A stretch of DNA of 64,000 nt from Bretschneidera sinensis (lineage: Eukaryota > Streptophyta > Magnoliopsida > Brassicales > Akaniaceae), in contig CM043702.1 in assembly GCA_023935145.1 (NCBI GenBank), forward strand, positions 102,799,588 through 102,863,587, given 5' to 3'. This document shows positions 44,690-56,348 of the stretch, piece by piece. Position 1 is the first letter of the stretch, and each line of letters opens with the position of its first letter. Under the pieces are notes generated by a model. It did not search any database. It was given only the letters and a program-made list of their open reading frames with translations, and had not been told where the DNA came from. A program made the position numbers and the translations under genes.

Positions 44690-45981
44690 AGAGCCATGGT
44701 ATGCTGATATTGTAAATCATCTTGCTTGTGGTGTCTTGCGACCTAACCTCTCTTTTCAAGAAAAGAAGAGATTCTTGTCTTCTTGCAGGAGTTACTTTTG
44801 GGATGAGCCTTATTTGTTCAAATTTGGCAAAGATCAAATCATTTGGAGATGTGTACCGGAGGCTGAGCATGAGAGCATTCTTTCTTTTTGCCATGAACTT
44901 CTTTGCGGGGGTCACTTTGGAGGTAAGAAAACGACCCTCAAGGTATTGCAATCTGGATTTTATTCGCTAACTCTCTTTAAAGCTGCTCATAAGTTTTGCA
45001 TGTGTTGTGATAAATGTCAGAGGACTGGTAGTATTGGAAAGAGAAATGAGATGCCTTTGACTAACAATATTGTCATTGAATTATTTGATATATGGGGAAT
45101 TGATTTCATGGGTCCTTTTCCGCCTTCACTTGGACATGAATATATATTAGTTACGGTTGTTTATGTGTCTAAATGGGTTGAGGCTATACCAAGCCGAACC
45201 AATGATGCTAATTGTGTTGTGAAATTTTTGAAGGATGTGATATTTAGCAGGTTTGGGACACTGAGGGCCATAATTAGTGATGGGGAACTCATTTTTGCAA
45301 TAAACTCTGTGACGGGTTGTTGAAGAAGTATAGCATCACACAAGGTGGGGACTTCATATAACCCACAAACTTCGAGTCAAGTTGAGGTAAGCAATCGACA
45401 AATCAAGGGCATTCTGGGAAAGACAGTGTGACCATCACGAAAGGATTGGGCAACAAAGCTTAATAATGCATTGTGGACACACTGCACAGCGTACAAGACA
45501 CCCATTGGGATGAGCCCCTATTGGTTGGTTTTTGAAAAGGTATGCCACTTACCGTTTGAGCTTTAGCATCGGGTATATTGGGCAATCAAGGAGTTGAACA
45601 TGGTCATGGCAATGGCAGGAGAGAAGCAGTTACTACAACTCAATGAGTTAGAAGAGATTCATGATGAAGCCTATGAGAATGCAAAGATCTATAAAGAACG
45701 CACTAAGTGTTACCATGACCAAGGCCTTATCCATAAGTCTCTTTATCCTAGAATGAAAGTTCTTTGGTTTAACACTCGTTTCAAATTATTTATAGGAAAA
45801 TTGAAGTCAAGATAGGGCGGACCATTTTCGACAGTCAATATTTTTCTCATGGAGTGGTAGAGTTGCTTAACCCGAAGACTCAAGTTACATTCAAGGTCAA
45901 CGGGCATCGTGTGAAGTCTTACTTGGAAGGAGTCCATGAGAAGGGGGTTGTTGAGTGCATTGAGGTGGATGATCCTGAATA
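44690..45981 (+). pseudogene. Ath-A integrase
   Basis: Zinc-binding domain ([25 protein letters not shown]) and core with [19 protein letters not shown] and [12 protein letters not shown] frameshift at about 45300 interrupts the core. The Glu block ([13 protein letters not shown]) is readable in another frame, followed by a TGA. The frame 45594-45815 covers LNELEEIHDEAYENAKIYK, and the final part reads TFKVNGHRVKSYLEG and ends at TAA 45979-45981. A stop (TAG) lies in the KSR.GGPF block near 45815. Confidence 0.92.
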
Positions 45982-47316
45982 AATTCAACCAACGTCTTGC
46001 TAAGACGTTAAAGAAAGTTCTTAGTGGGAGGCAAACCACCCATTTGACAGAGTATGTTTTCTGTTCTTTCATTTTCGTTGTTCCCTTCTAAATGTTTTTC
46101 TAAACGCATATTTGATTTCATACATTGAGGACAATGTTTATTTTAGGTTTGGGGGTATAATTAGAACTTGTTGAGACAAAATTTTCATGCTACAATTTGG
46201 TTTATGGTTTGTAGTCAAGTCTTTTATGCATGTTGAGTTTAGTTTCTTTAATACTGACAAGTTGTTGTGAGGATTGATGCATATTGATATTCCATAGACC
46301 GTACTCTTGATGTTGATATTGAGATGAACCTAGATCTAATGATTAAGAATCAAATAGTGAAGACTACCTAGTGAGTTTTTTGAGCCATAAGCGTTTTTTT
46401 CTGAGAATTAGTTTCTTGGTACTCTTAAACACTCTTCGTTATGACCTTAATTGTTAGATGATCTCTATAGATTTTGCATTCAATGCTAGGATTATATAAC
46501 TCACTTGAAGTATCATGTTGTGTATTCTCATTATTTTAGTTGAATGACTTGAGTAAGAAGTTTGAGTATGTGCCTATCGTTATATGCCCTAGTTGCCACT
46601 GTCTCTGGAGAAAGATCAAAATTCCTATTAAAAAAGAAAAATAAAAGAATATATATATATAAAACATGTCAAAAAGGGATTTTGTTAGACAAGAAAGAGG
46701 ACCTGAGATACTTCAAGGGTATTGAAGTCGCTCTTATAAAGAGTTGAAAAGAAAGAGCTTTGGTGTAAATCAGGTTCGACCAACCACGCCTATCTATGCA
46801 TAAGTTCATACTCAATATGTTTTGCTTGAAGTGTTTGACTAGGATATGATATAAGCAATGTGATAGCTTTGCAATCCTAATCTTTGATTCCTTTCATAAG
46901 ATCTATTTTGTAAACATATGAGCGTTCTTTGATGATATCCATATTCATATGTGAATTTATATTTGAAATTTCTTGTTTATATAACTTCTATTTGCATATG
47001 CTTGATGAGTGTTTGAAACCTAGGTTCAATGTGCTTAATAAGTGAATCCTATGAGGCCTAGAGTCGAAGTGAAATGGGGTATTTGACATGAGGTGTTTTG
47101 AGCATTGAAATATGGATGTGCGATGTGTACTTGATTTGAGCAATGAATTGTGAAGTATTGAGATTGTGAACATAATTGGTCATAAGATATCTAGAATTAA
47201 GTCATAATAAGAATTAAGGCATGAGAGTTTTGTTGATTTAAGTTTTTAGGTTTGTTTTATTTATGTTTTCTTTTAGTTTTGCTTGAGGACTAGTAAAATT
47301 TAGGTTTGGGGGTATT
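45982..47316 (+). other. Ath-A 3' UTR and polypurine tract
   Basis: No supportable gene. It contains the post-integrase signature region (about 46000-46050, with TGGGAGGCA), the hairpin CATTGAGGACAATG at 46123-46136 and a G-rich tract just after it (46145-46160). The true polypurine tract TTAGGTTTGGGGGTATT ends directly at the 3' LTR. The frames at 46562-46747 and 46988-47173 have no family features. Confidence 0.85.
46123..46136 (+). other. Conserved 3'-UTR hairpin (Ath-A)
   Basis: CATTGAGGACAATG, 5-bp stem, 4-nt loop, followed about 8 bp later by AGGTTTGGGGGT. Confidence 0.8.
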
Positions 47317-48898
47317 TGATGAACGGTTATTTGCCCTAGTATTTTATATGTTTTTCAAGTATTTATTTATATGTTTAGCTTAGGAAGTTGTTACTTTGAG
47401 TTGTTTTTCGTTGTTTTACAGGTTCACAAGCACTTGGAAAGAAGTTTCACTAAATTACCAGAATTACCCATACAGATCAGTCATTGTTGCGGATTAAACT
47501 GTATTCATTTAGGAAGAACCAGGAGATGAGCCATGTATTCTTGGAAAGACCCGGATATCTATTTTTTGGAGAATTTTATGGCTAATAAACATGATTTTTG
47601 TAGAGAAAGTTATGGCAGTTTTAGTAGACAAAGGTGAGGTTGTGCGTTATTTCGGTGTGACAGAAGTGATATTTGCGGATTAAGTTGTATTGATTCAGGA
47701 AGAACCAGAAGATGAGCCATATATGCTTGGAAAGATCCGAATATCTATTTTCTGGAGAATTTTATAACTCGTAAATATGATTTTTCTAGAGAAAGTTATG
47801 GCAGTTTTAGAGGAACTGGGCCTGGACAGTAGCAAAAACACACGGCTCAAATAGAAACCCTAGAGCGACTTTCTTGTCTACAAAGCCGTCTCCATACAAC
47901 TGCTATATATAAGAATTTTAGATTCATAGAAAGAGACGAGATGACAACAGTTCTTTGAGAGATATTATCAAGAGGAATTTTGGGAGATTGAAGGAGCAGA
48001 CGGTTTCTTTCATCAAAACAGCTTATCAAGAGATTGAAGACGACGATCAATCGCTCCAAGACTTTGAGGATTCATCTTGTAATTCAGGAAGAAATTCTAT
48101 CTTTGCTCATTTTGTCCTTCAATATGCTTGTAACCCTAGTATTTGAATTCTGTGATTGGAATTTAAACATGAGCAGCTGAACGAATTGTTGGGCGTTTGG
48201 CTTAGCTGCCTTGATTGTTTTGGATATTTTGGTGGATTTAGTTTTATGAAATTTTTCAGATTATTTCTTATTCAATATCCTTCGTACCTTTGAATATTGC
48301 TTGTGGATTGACCATCTATTATTGATAGTTAAGGTTAATATTTGAGATTAGGTTGAGGTCAAATCATCTAGACCTAATTAAGCTTTCTTGAATAGGAATT
48401 TAAATCAGGATTCAAATCAAATTGTGATTTAGGTGGTTACGTTTTCCTTATATTTAATTTAACTAATTAATTGATGAACACGATCAATGTGATTTAATTA
48501 ATTAGTTATAAATTGAGAATAAACACAATCAATAGCATTATCTAGTCTTAGCGGAAATACCAATAATCTTGGGTGTTGATTAATTCTTTATATTCACTAA
48601 ATGTTCCAATTCATGATTGGATAACAAGCCAAACTCCCAATTGTTCTCATTGATTATACTTATCTCTTCATAATTTGTTTTGTTTAATTTACTTAATTGT
48701 TTTTATTTCAATTTTCTCTTCACCAATCTTTTAACTAGAGTGTTTAGGATTTAATTTCAGAGTTTGTTTTAGTGATTTTAATAAAGTAATTTTGGATTTA
48801 AACCACTGCAATTCCTTGAGAAATCAACCTCAAGAGTAAACTCATTGCAATACTATTTGTGATTCTTGCACTTGCGAGCATTTAAAATTCGCACGTCA
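47317..48898 (+). mobile_element. Ath-A 3' LTR
   Basis: TGATGAACG to GCACGTCA, 1582 bp. Same organisation as the 5' LTR, with the U3 module at 47510-47665 and 47696-47812. Confidence 0.95.
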
Positions 48899-51800
48899 CA
48901 GAGTAAAGCTTCAACATCATCACGCCAAGCATAGAAAAGTCTTGGCTTAATAACCCAAGCACAGCATTGCCTCGGCTTCATTATGCCATGCAGAAGAAAG
49001 CCTTGGCTTTATCATGCCAAGCACAAAAAAGCCTTGGCATAATCATCCCAAGCATTGTGAAGCCTTAGTTTCATCACGCTAAGCACAGAAAAACATTGGT
49101 TTAATCATAACAAGCACAATAAAGCCTTGGCTCCATCATGCCATGGACAACAAGTCATTAGCTTCTTCATGCCAAGCACAGCAAAGCCTTGGCTTCATAG
49201 CGCTAAGCACAACAAAGCCTTCGCTTCATCTCGCCATGCATACCAAAGCCTTCACTTCAACTCGCCAAGTCAACAAAGCCTTGGCTTCATCATTAAAAGC
49301 ACAGAAAGCATTGGCTTCATCATGCAAAGAACAACAAAGCGTTAGCTTCATCACACCTATAACAACGAAGACTTGGCTTCATCACGACAAGCACAAAAAT
49401 GCCTTTACTTCATCACACTAAGCACAACAAAGCCTTGTGTCCTTCACGCCAAGCAGATAAAAGCCTTAGCTTCTTCATGGCAAGAATAGAATAGCCTTGG
49501 CTTAATCACCCCAAGCATAGCAAAGCCTTATCTTCATCACGTCAAGCACATGAAGCTAAGCTAAGAAAAGCTTTGACTTCATCACTCTAAGAGCAACAAA
49601 GACTTGGCTTTATCACGCCAAGCACAATAAAGCCTTAGCTTCTTAACGCTAACCACAGCAAAGCCACCATTAAAAGCAAAGTAAAGCCTTTGATTTTTCA
49701 TGCCTAGCATAGTAAATCTTTGGCTTCATCATGCCAAGCACAACAAAGCTTTGGCTTTATCACACCAAGCGCAGAAAGGCCTTGGATTTATCACTCAAAG
49801 CACAACAAAGCATTGGCTTCATCACGCCAAGCACAACTAAGCCTTAGCTTCATCATGCCAAGCACGGCAAATCCTTGGCTTCATCACGCCAAGCATAACA
49901 AAGCCACCATTAAAAGCAAAGCAAAGCCTTGGATTCATCACACCAAACACAGCAAAGCCTTGGCTTCATCACTAAAATCCCATAAAAGCATTGGCTTTAT
50001 CATGCCAAGAACAGCAAAGCCTTAGTTTAATCACGCCAAGCACAACAAAGCTTTAGCTTCATTAGGCTAAGTGTAGCAACACCTTGGCTTGATCACGCAA
50101 AGCAGAGCAAAGCTTCGACATCATCACGCCAAGCACAAAAAAGTCTTGGCTTAATAACCGAAGCACAACAATGCCTGGACTTCATCATGCCATGTAGAAG
50201 AAAACCTTAGCTCCATCATGCCAAGCATAAAAAAGCCTTGGCATAATCATCCCAAGCACAATGAAGCCTTGGCTTCATCACTAAGAGCACTAGAAAGCCT
50301 TAGCTTCATCACACTAAGCACAAAAAAACATTGGCGTAATCATACAAAGCACAACAAATCCTTGGCACCATGACACCATGGACAACAAGGCATTAGCTTC
50401 ATCACACCAAGCACAGCAAAACCTTGGCTTTATCTCGCTAAGCACAACAAAGCCTTGGTTTCATCTCGCCACGCACACCAAAGTCTTGGCTTCATCTTGC
50501 CAAGTCATCAAAGCCTTGGTTTCATCACTAAAAGCACAGAAATGCATTGGTTCAATCATGCGAAGAACAACGAAGCCTAAGCTTCATCACGCCTAGCAAA
50601 ACGAAGGCTTGGCTTCATCACGACAAGCACAAAAATGCCTTTGCTTCATCACACCAAGCGCAAGAAAGCCTTGGAGTCAACATACCATACATAACAAAGC
50701 CTTGGCTCCTTCACACCAAACAGATAAAAGCCTTAGCTTCATCATAGCAAGCACAAAACAGCCTTGACTTAATCACCCCAAGCATAGTAAAGGCTTGGCT
50801 TCATCACACCAAGCACATGAAAGCCTTGATTTCGTCACGCTAAGCCAAGAAAAGTTTTGACTTCATCACTCTAAGCCCAATAAAGACTTGGCTTTATCAC
50901 GCCATGCATACCAAAGCCTTGGCTTTATCTCGCCAAGTCAACAAAGCCTTGACTTCATCACTAAAAGCACATAAATGCATTGGCTTCATCATGCGAAGAA
51001 CAGCAAAGCTTTAGCTTCATCATGCCTAGCACAACAAAGGCTTGGCTTCATCACGACAAGCACAAAAATGCCTTTGCTTCATCATGCCAAGCGCAAGAAA
51101 GCCTTGAAGTCAACACACCAAGCACAACAAAGCCTTGTCTCTTGCACACCAAGAAGATAAAAGCCTTAGCTTCATCATGGCAAGCACAGAACAACCTTAG
51201 CTTAATCACCCCAAGCATTGCAAAGCCTTGGCTTCATCACTCCAAGCACATGAAAGCCTTGGTTTCATCACGCTAAGCCAAGAAAAGCTTTGACTTCATC
51301 ACTCTAAGCCCAATAAAGACTTGGCCTTATCACGCTAAGCACAACAAAGCCTTAGCTTCATAACGCCAACCACAACAAAGACACCATTAAAAGCAAAGCA
51401 AAGCCTTGGAGTTTTTAAGCCTAGCATAGTAAAACTTTGGCTTCATCTTGCCAAGCACAACAAAGCGTTGGCTTTATCACACCAAGCATAGAAAAGCTTC
51501 GGCTTCATCACTCCAAGCACAACAAAGCATTGGCTTCATCACACCAAGCATAGCTAAGCCTTAGCTTCATCATGCCAAGCACAACAAATCCTTGGCTTCA
51601 TCACACCAAGCACAGCAAAGCCTTGGCTTTATGACACCAAGCACAGCAAAGCCTTGTCTTCATCACGTCAAGCACAATAAAGCTACCATTAAAGCCAAAG
51701 CAAAGCCTTGGATTCATCACACCAAGCATAGCAAAGCCTTGGCTTCATCACTAAAATCCTAGAAAAGCATTGGCTTTATCATGCCAAGAACAGCAAAGCC

Positions 51801-54800
51801 TTAGCTTCATCACACCAAGCACCACAAAGCTTTAGTTTCATCAGGCCAAGCACAACAAAGCATTGGCTTCATCATCCAAAGAACAACAAAGCCTTAGCTT
51901 TATCATGCCTAGCATAACGAAGCCTTGGCATCATCATGACAAGCACAAAAATGCCATTGCTTCATCACACTAGGCACAAAAAAATGTTGACTTCATCATA
52001 CCAAGCACAATAAAGCCGTGACTACATCACAACATGGACATCAAGGCATTAGCTTCATCACGCCAAGCACATCAAAGTCTTGGCTTTATCACGCTAAGCA
52101 AAATAAAGCTTTGGCTTCATCTCGCCATGCATAGAAAAGCCTTGGCTTTCTCACCCCAAGCACAACAAAGCATTGGCTTCATCACGCTAACCATAGTAAA
52201 GCGTTGGCTTCATTACGCTAAGCACAACAAAGCCTTAGCTTTATATCACCAAGCAAAGAAAAGCCTTACTTTCATCTTGCTAAGTACAATAAAACCTTAG
52301 CTTCATCACTAAATGTACAGAAAAGTATTAGCTTCATCATTCGTAGAACAACAAAGCCTTAGCTTCATCACGCCTAGCACAACGAAGCCTTGGCTTCATC
52401 ATAACAAGCAAAAAAATGCCTTTGCTTCATCATGCTAAACGCAAGAAAGCCTTGGCTTCATAACACCAAGAACAACAAATCCTTGGTTCCATCACACGAA
52501 GCACATGAAAGCTTTGGCTTCATCATGGAAAGAACTTAAAATCCTTAGCTTAATAACCCCAAGCATGGCAAAGCCTTAGTGTCATCACACCAAGCAGATG
52601 AAAGCCTTGGCTTCATTATGCAAAGCATAGAAAAGTTTTGGCTTCATCACTTTAAGCACTACAAAGCCTTGGCTTTATCACACCAAGCACAACAAAGCCC
52701 TAGCTTCATCACACCAAGCACACCAAAGCCTGAGCTTCAACACGTAGAGCACAGTATAGCCTTGGCTTCATCACAATAAGCACAACGAAGTGTTGGCTTC
52801 ATCACGACAAGCATAGAAAAGCCTTGGCTTCATCACTCCAAGCACATCAAAGCATTGGCTTCATCATGCTAAGCATAGCAAAGCCTTAGCTTCATCACAC
52901 GAAGCACATCAAAGCCTTGGCTTCATCATACCAAGCACAACAAAGCCTTGGGTTCACCAGTAAAAGCAAAGCAAAGCCTTTTTTTCATCACACAAAGCAC
53001 AACAAAGCCTTGGCTTCATCACTAAAAGCCCATAAAAGCATTGGCTTCATCATTCTAAGAACAGCAAAGCCTTAACTTAATCATGCCAATCATAACAAAG
53101 GCTTAGCTTCATCACGACAAGTATAGAAAAGCCTTGGCTTCATCACGACAAGCACAACTAATCCTTGGCTTCATCATGCCAAGCATAGAAAAGCCTTGGC
53201 CTAATCACGCCAACCACATCAACGGCTTTGCTCCATCACACCAAGTACAACAAAGCCTTCGCTCCTTCAAGCCAAGGACAGTAATGTCTTGGCTTCATCA
53301 TGCCGAGCCTAACAATTCATTGCCTTCATCATGAAAAATATAGAAAAGCCTAGGCTTTATCATGCCAAGCACAACTATACCTTGACTCCATCAACCCAAG
53401 AATAATAAAGGCTTGGCTTATTCATGGCAAGCACAACAAATCTTTAGCTTCATCATGCTAGGCACAATAAAGCATTAGCTTCATCATGCCAAGAACTGCA
53501 AAACCTTAGCTTCATCATGCCAAGCATAGCAAAGCCTTGGCTTCATCATGCCAAGCATAACAAAGTGTTGGCTTCATCACTCCAAGCACAACAAAGCATT
53601 GGGTTCGTCACGCCAAGCACAGAAAAAGCCTTGGGTACATAACGCAAAGCATGGGCTTCATTATGCCAAGCACATAAAAGCCTCTGCTTAATAACCCTGA
53701 GCACAACAAATCCTTTGGTTCATCGCGCCAAGCACAAGAAAGCCTTAGCTTCATCATGCCAAAAACAGCAAAGCCTTAGCTTCGTCACGCCAAGCATAAC
53801 AAAGCATTGGCTTCATCTTGCCAAACATAAAAAAGCATTGGCTTCGTCACTCCAAGCACAATAAAGCTTTAAGTTCGTCACGCCAAGCACAAAAAAGCCT
53901 TGGGTTAGCACAAAAAAACCTCTGCTTAATAACCTCGAGCATAGCAAATCCTTTGGTTCATCGTGCCAAGCATAAGAAAGCCTTAGCATCATCATGCTAA
54001 GAACATCAAAGCCTTAGCTTCATCACGCCAAGCACAGCAAAGCCTTGTCTTTATCTTGCCAAGCATACCAAAGCGTTGGCTTCATCACTCAAAGCACAAC
54101 AAAGCATTGGGTTCATTATGCCAAGCACAAAAAAGCCTTGGGTTCCTAATGCAAAGCATTGGCTTCATCATGCCAAGAACAGAAAAGCTTCTATATAATA
54201 ACCCCGAGCACAACAAATCTTTTACTTCATCACACTAAGCACAAGAAAGCCTTACCGTCATCATGCAAAAAATAATGAAGCCTTAGCTTCATCACGCCGA
54301 GCAAAACAAAGCTTTCACTCCATCACGCCAAGCAATACAAAGCTTTGGCTTCATCAGGCCAAGCACTATAAAGCCTTGGCTTCATCACGCCATGCATAGA
54401 AAGACTTTGCTTCATCACGCCTAGCACAACAAAGCAATTGCTTCATCATAGCAAGAATAGCAAAGCCTTAGATTCATCATGCCAAGCACAGCAAAGTCTT
54501 GGCTTCATCACGCCAAGCATAGCAAAGTGTTGTCTTCATCATGCCAAGCACAAAAAAATATTAGCTGCATCATGCCAAGTAGAGAAAATCCTTGGCTTCA
54601 TCATGCCAAGCACAACAAAGCATTGGCTTCATCACTCCAAGCACAACAAAGCCTTGGCTTCATCATGTCAAGCATAGAAAAGCCTTGGCTTCATCACGCC
54701 AAGCATAATAAAGCATTAGCTTCTTCATGCCAAGTACAATAAAGGTTTAGCTTCATCATGCTAAGCACAACAAAGCTATGGCTATACCATGCCAAGCACA

Positions 54801-54861
54801 CTAAAACCATGTCTTTATAATGCCAAGCACAGAAAATCTTTGGTTTAATAATCCAAGTACA
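48899..54861 (+). repeat. 31-bp minisatellite, block M3'
   Basis: About 190 units, beginning with the target duplication CAGAG. Clear higher-order structure: a set of variant units around 48900-50110 recurs at about 50111-51350, and a segment of about 435 bp (from 50497) is repeated from 50936. All reading frames here (49127-54742) are repeat artefacts. It ends at the Ath-C-type LTR at 54862. Confidence 0.96.
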
Positions 54862-56205
54862 TGATGAGAGTCATAAAATGCATCTTAATAGTATTTATAT
54901 GTTAGCATTTTAGGGTTGATTTAGGGTTGAATTACACATATATGCCTTAATAATTCTAAAGTGTCATTCTTAGTATATTGATCTATTTTGAAGCATTTTC
55001 AGGTATTTTGGGTTTAAAATAGAGGGAAAAGCTAACGTTGCTTAAAGCATGAAGATTCTATGCATATTGGAGTGATGGAGTGGTTTCGAAAGGACAGAAT
55101 GAAGAGAAACCCATTTTTAGGGTTCCATGCCGCGGTGAGGCATGGTTTGCGCCACGACCACCAGAACCATTAGCTTCTAAGTGAGAAGCTGGGATCAGGC
55201 AGTTGCGCCGCAGTAAGGCGAGGTTTGCGCCATGGCCACCAGAGCCATTTAAAAGAAAGAACCAAGGGTTGCGTTGTGGCGAGCTAAGGTTTGTGCCGCG
55301 GCATAGGAGCGCTTCTACAGCCGTGCCGTAGCGTGGGCACGATTGCCATGTTTCTGTTTCATGACCTTATTCGGGCTTTAATGGCATTTCTTGACCCGAA
55401 AATACCTTTGAACCTTTTGGGGTATTAATAGAACACTTAGGATTTGCTAAAGAGGAGGATGGAATTAGGAGAGCTACCATATTCTTCAACCATTAAGGTG
55501 ATCAAGCATGAGCCTAATGTCCAACTAAACTCTAAGCAAGGCAAAAGGATGAATTCCTAGGTGTTGTTGTTCTTATTTCTATCCTTGATTCAGTTGTATG
55601 GATTGATTATTAAACATTGTTTATGATTTACTCTTTGATTAAGTAAGAAGGAGAGGATTTACTCTTAATTCGGTGATTACATCTTTCTCCTCCACATAAG
55701 TTTAGTAAAGCTCTTCTTATGTTAAGTTGTTAGATGTGATTGATTTCGGTAGATTTATCTTATAGGTTTCTCTGTTATTGCAGTATTGTTATTGAAATAT
55801 ATTGTCGCTTCTTGATAATTTATAAGATATATCATGTGTGTTTGAATTGGAATTAAAGAGTAAATTGTAGCAATTACATTAGGGTGTTTATGTGATTTGA
55901 TTGAATATTTACCAATTGCTTGTTTGGGATATGAAACTAGCAATTGAGATAAAACAATTGAGTCAAGATAGGAATAAGGCAACGAGCTTAGGAAAGATTC
56001 CTGGAACCTTGTTATTTCTTTATTGAATTCTTCGTCATATTGTCACAACTCTCTCATATAATTTCATTCGTAAAACTCAAATTTTCTTATTTGAATTTTA
56101 TCGTTTAGTGTTAAGGTTTACACTTTCTCTTATAGTTCACTTTCCTCGTGAGATCGACACCTTAGCTATACATAATAATCGTGTGTTAGTTTGAGCGTAA
56201 TCAAA
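54862..56205 (+). mobile_element. Ath-C-type 5' LTR (plus strand)
   Basis: 1344 bp, TGATGAGAGTCATAAAATGC to GCGTAATCA, followed by a primer site. Termini as in Ath-C. GC-rich block at about 55126-55345 with GCCGCGGC and TTTGCGCCAC motifs. It is diverged from the 15596 and 34316 copies. It inserted at the edge of the minisatellite. Confidence 0.92.
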
Positions 56206-56210
56206 TTTTG

Positions 56211-56228
56211 GCACCGTTTCCGGGGAAA
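56211..56228 (+). other. Primer-binding site, tRNA-Asp type
   Basis: TGGCACCGTTTCCGGGGA, two mismatches to the tRNA-Asp complement, 5 bp after the LTR. Confidence 0.88.
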
Positions 56229-56348
56229 CGCGGTTAAGTACAAAGAAGATTGTCAACTTTGAGATAAGACGATAACATTGTTCTTTGCTCTTTGTTTTGA
56301 TTTTCTAAATTTTTTGTTTTATTCGTTTCCCCTCTAATTCCTTTAGTG

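Larger units (their letters stand above)
39361..48898 (+). mobile_element. Ath-A: complete plus-strand gypsy element in the array
   Basis: 9538 bp with LTRs at 39361-40904 and 47317-48898 and a perfect CAGAG duplication. It has a primer site, gag, reverse transcriptase/RNase H, integrase, 3' UTR and polypurine tract. The protease segment is missing. The uninterrupted target is visible in a paralogous array copy at about 50095-50160. The LTRs differ by many substitutions and about 38 bp in length, so the insertion is old. Confidence 0.96.

Noticed and set aside
46562..47173. Short frames in the Ath-A 3' UTR
   Set aside because: No recognisable motif, and the region is noncoding in related elements.
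14243..54861. Possible CRISPR-like array (short repeats of about 31 bp)
   Set aside because: Repeats are directly adjacent with no unique spacers and each unit is degenerate; this is a eukaryotic minisatellite.
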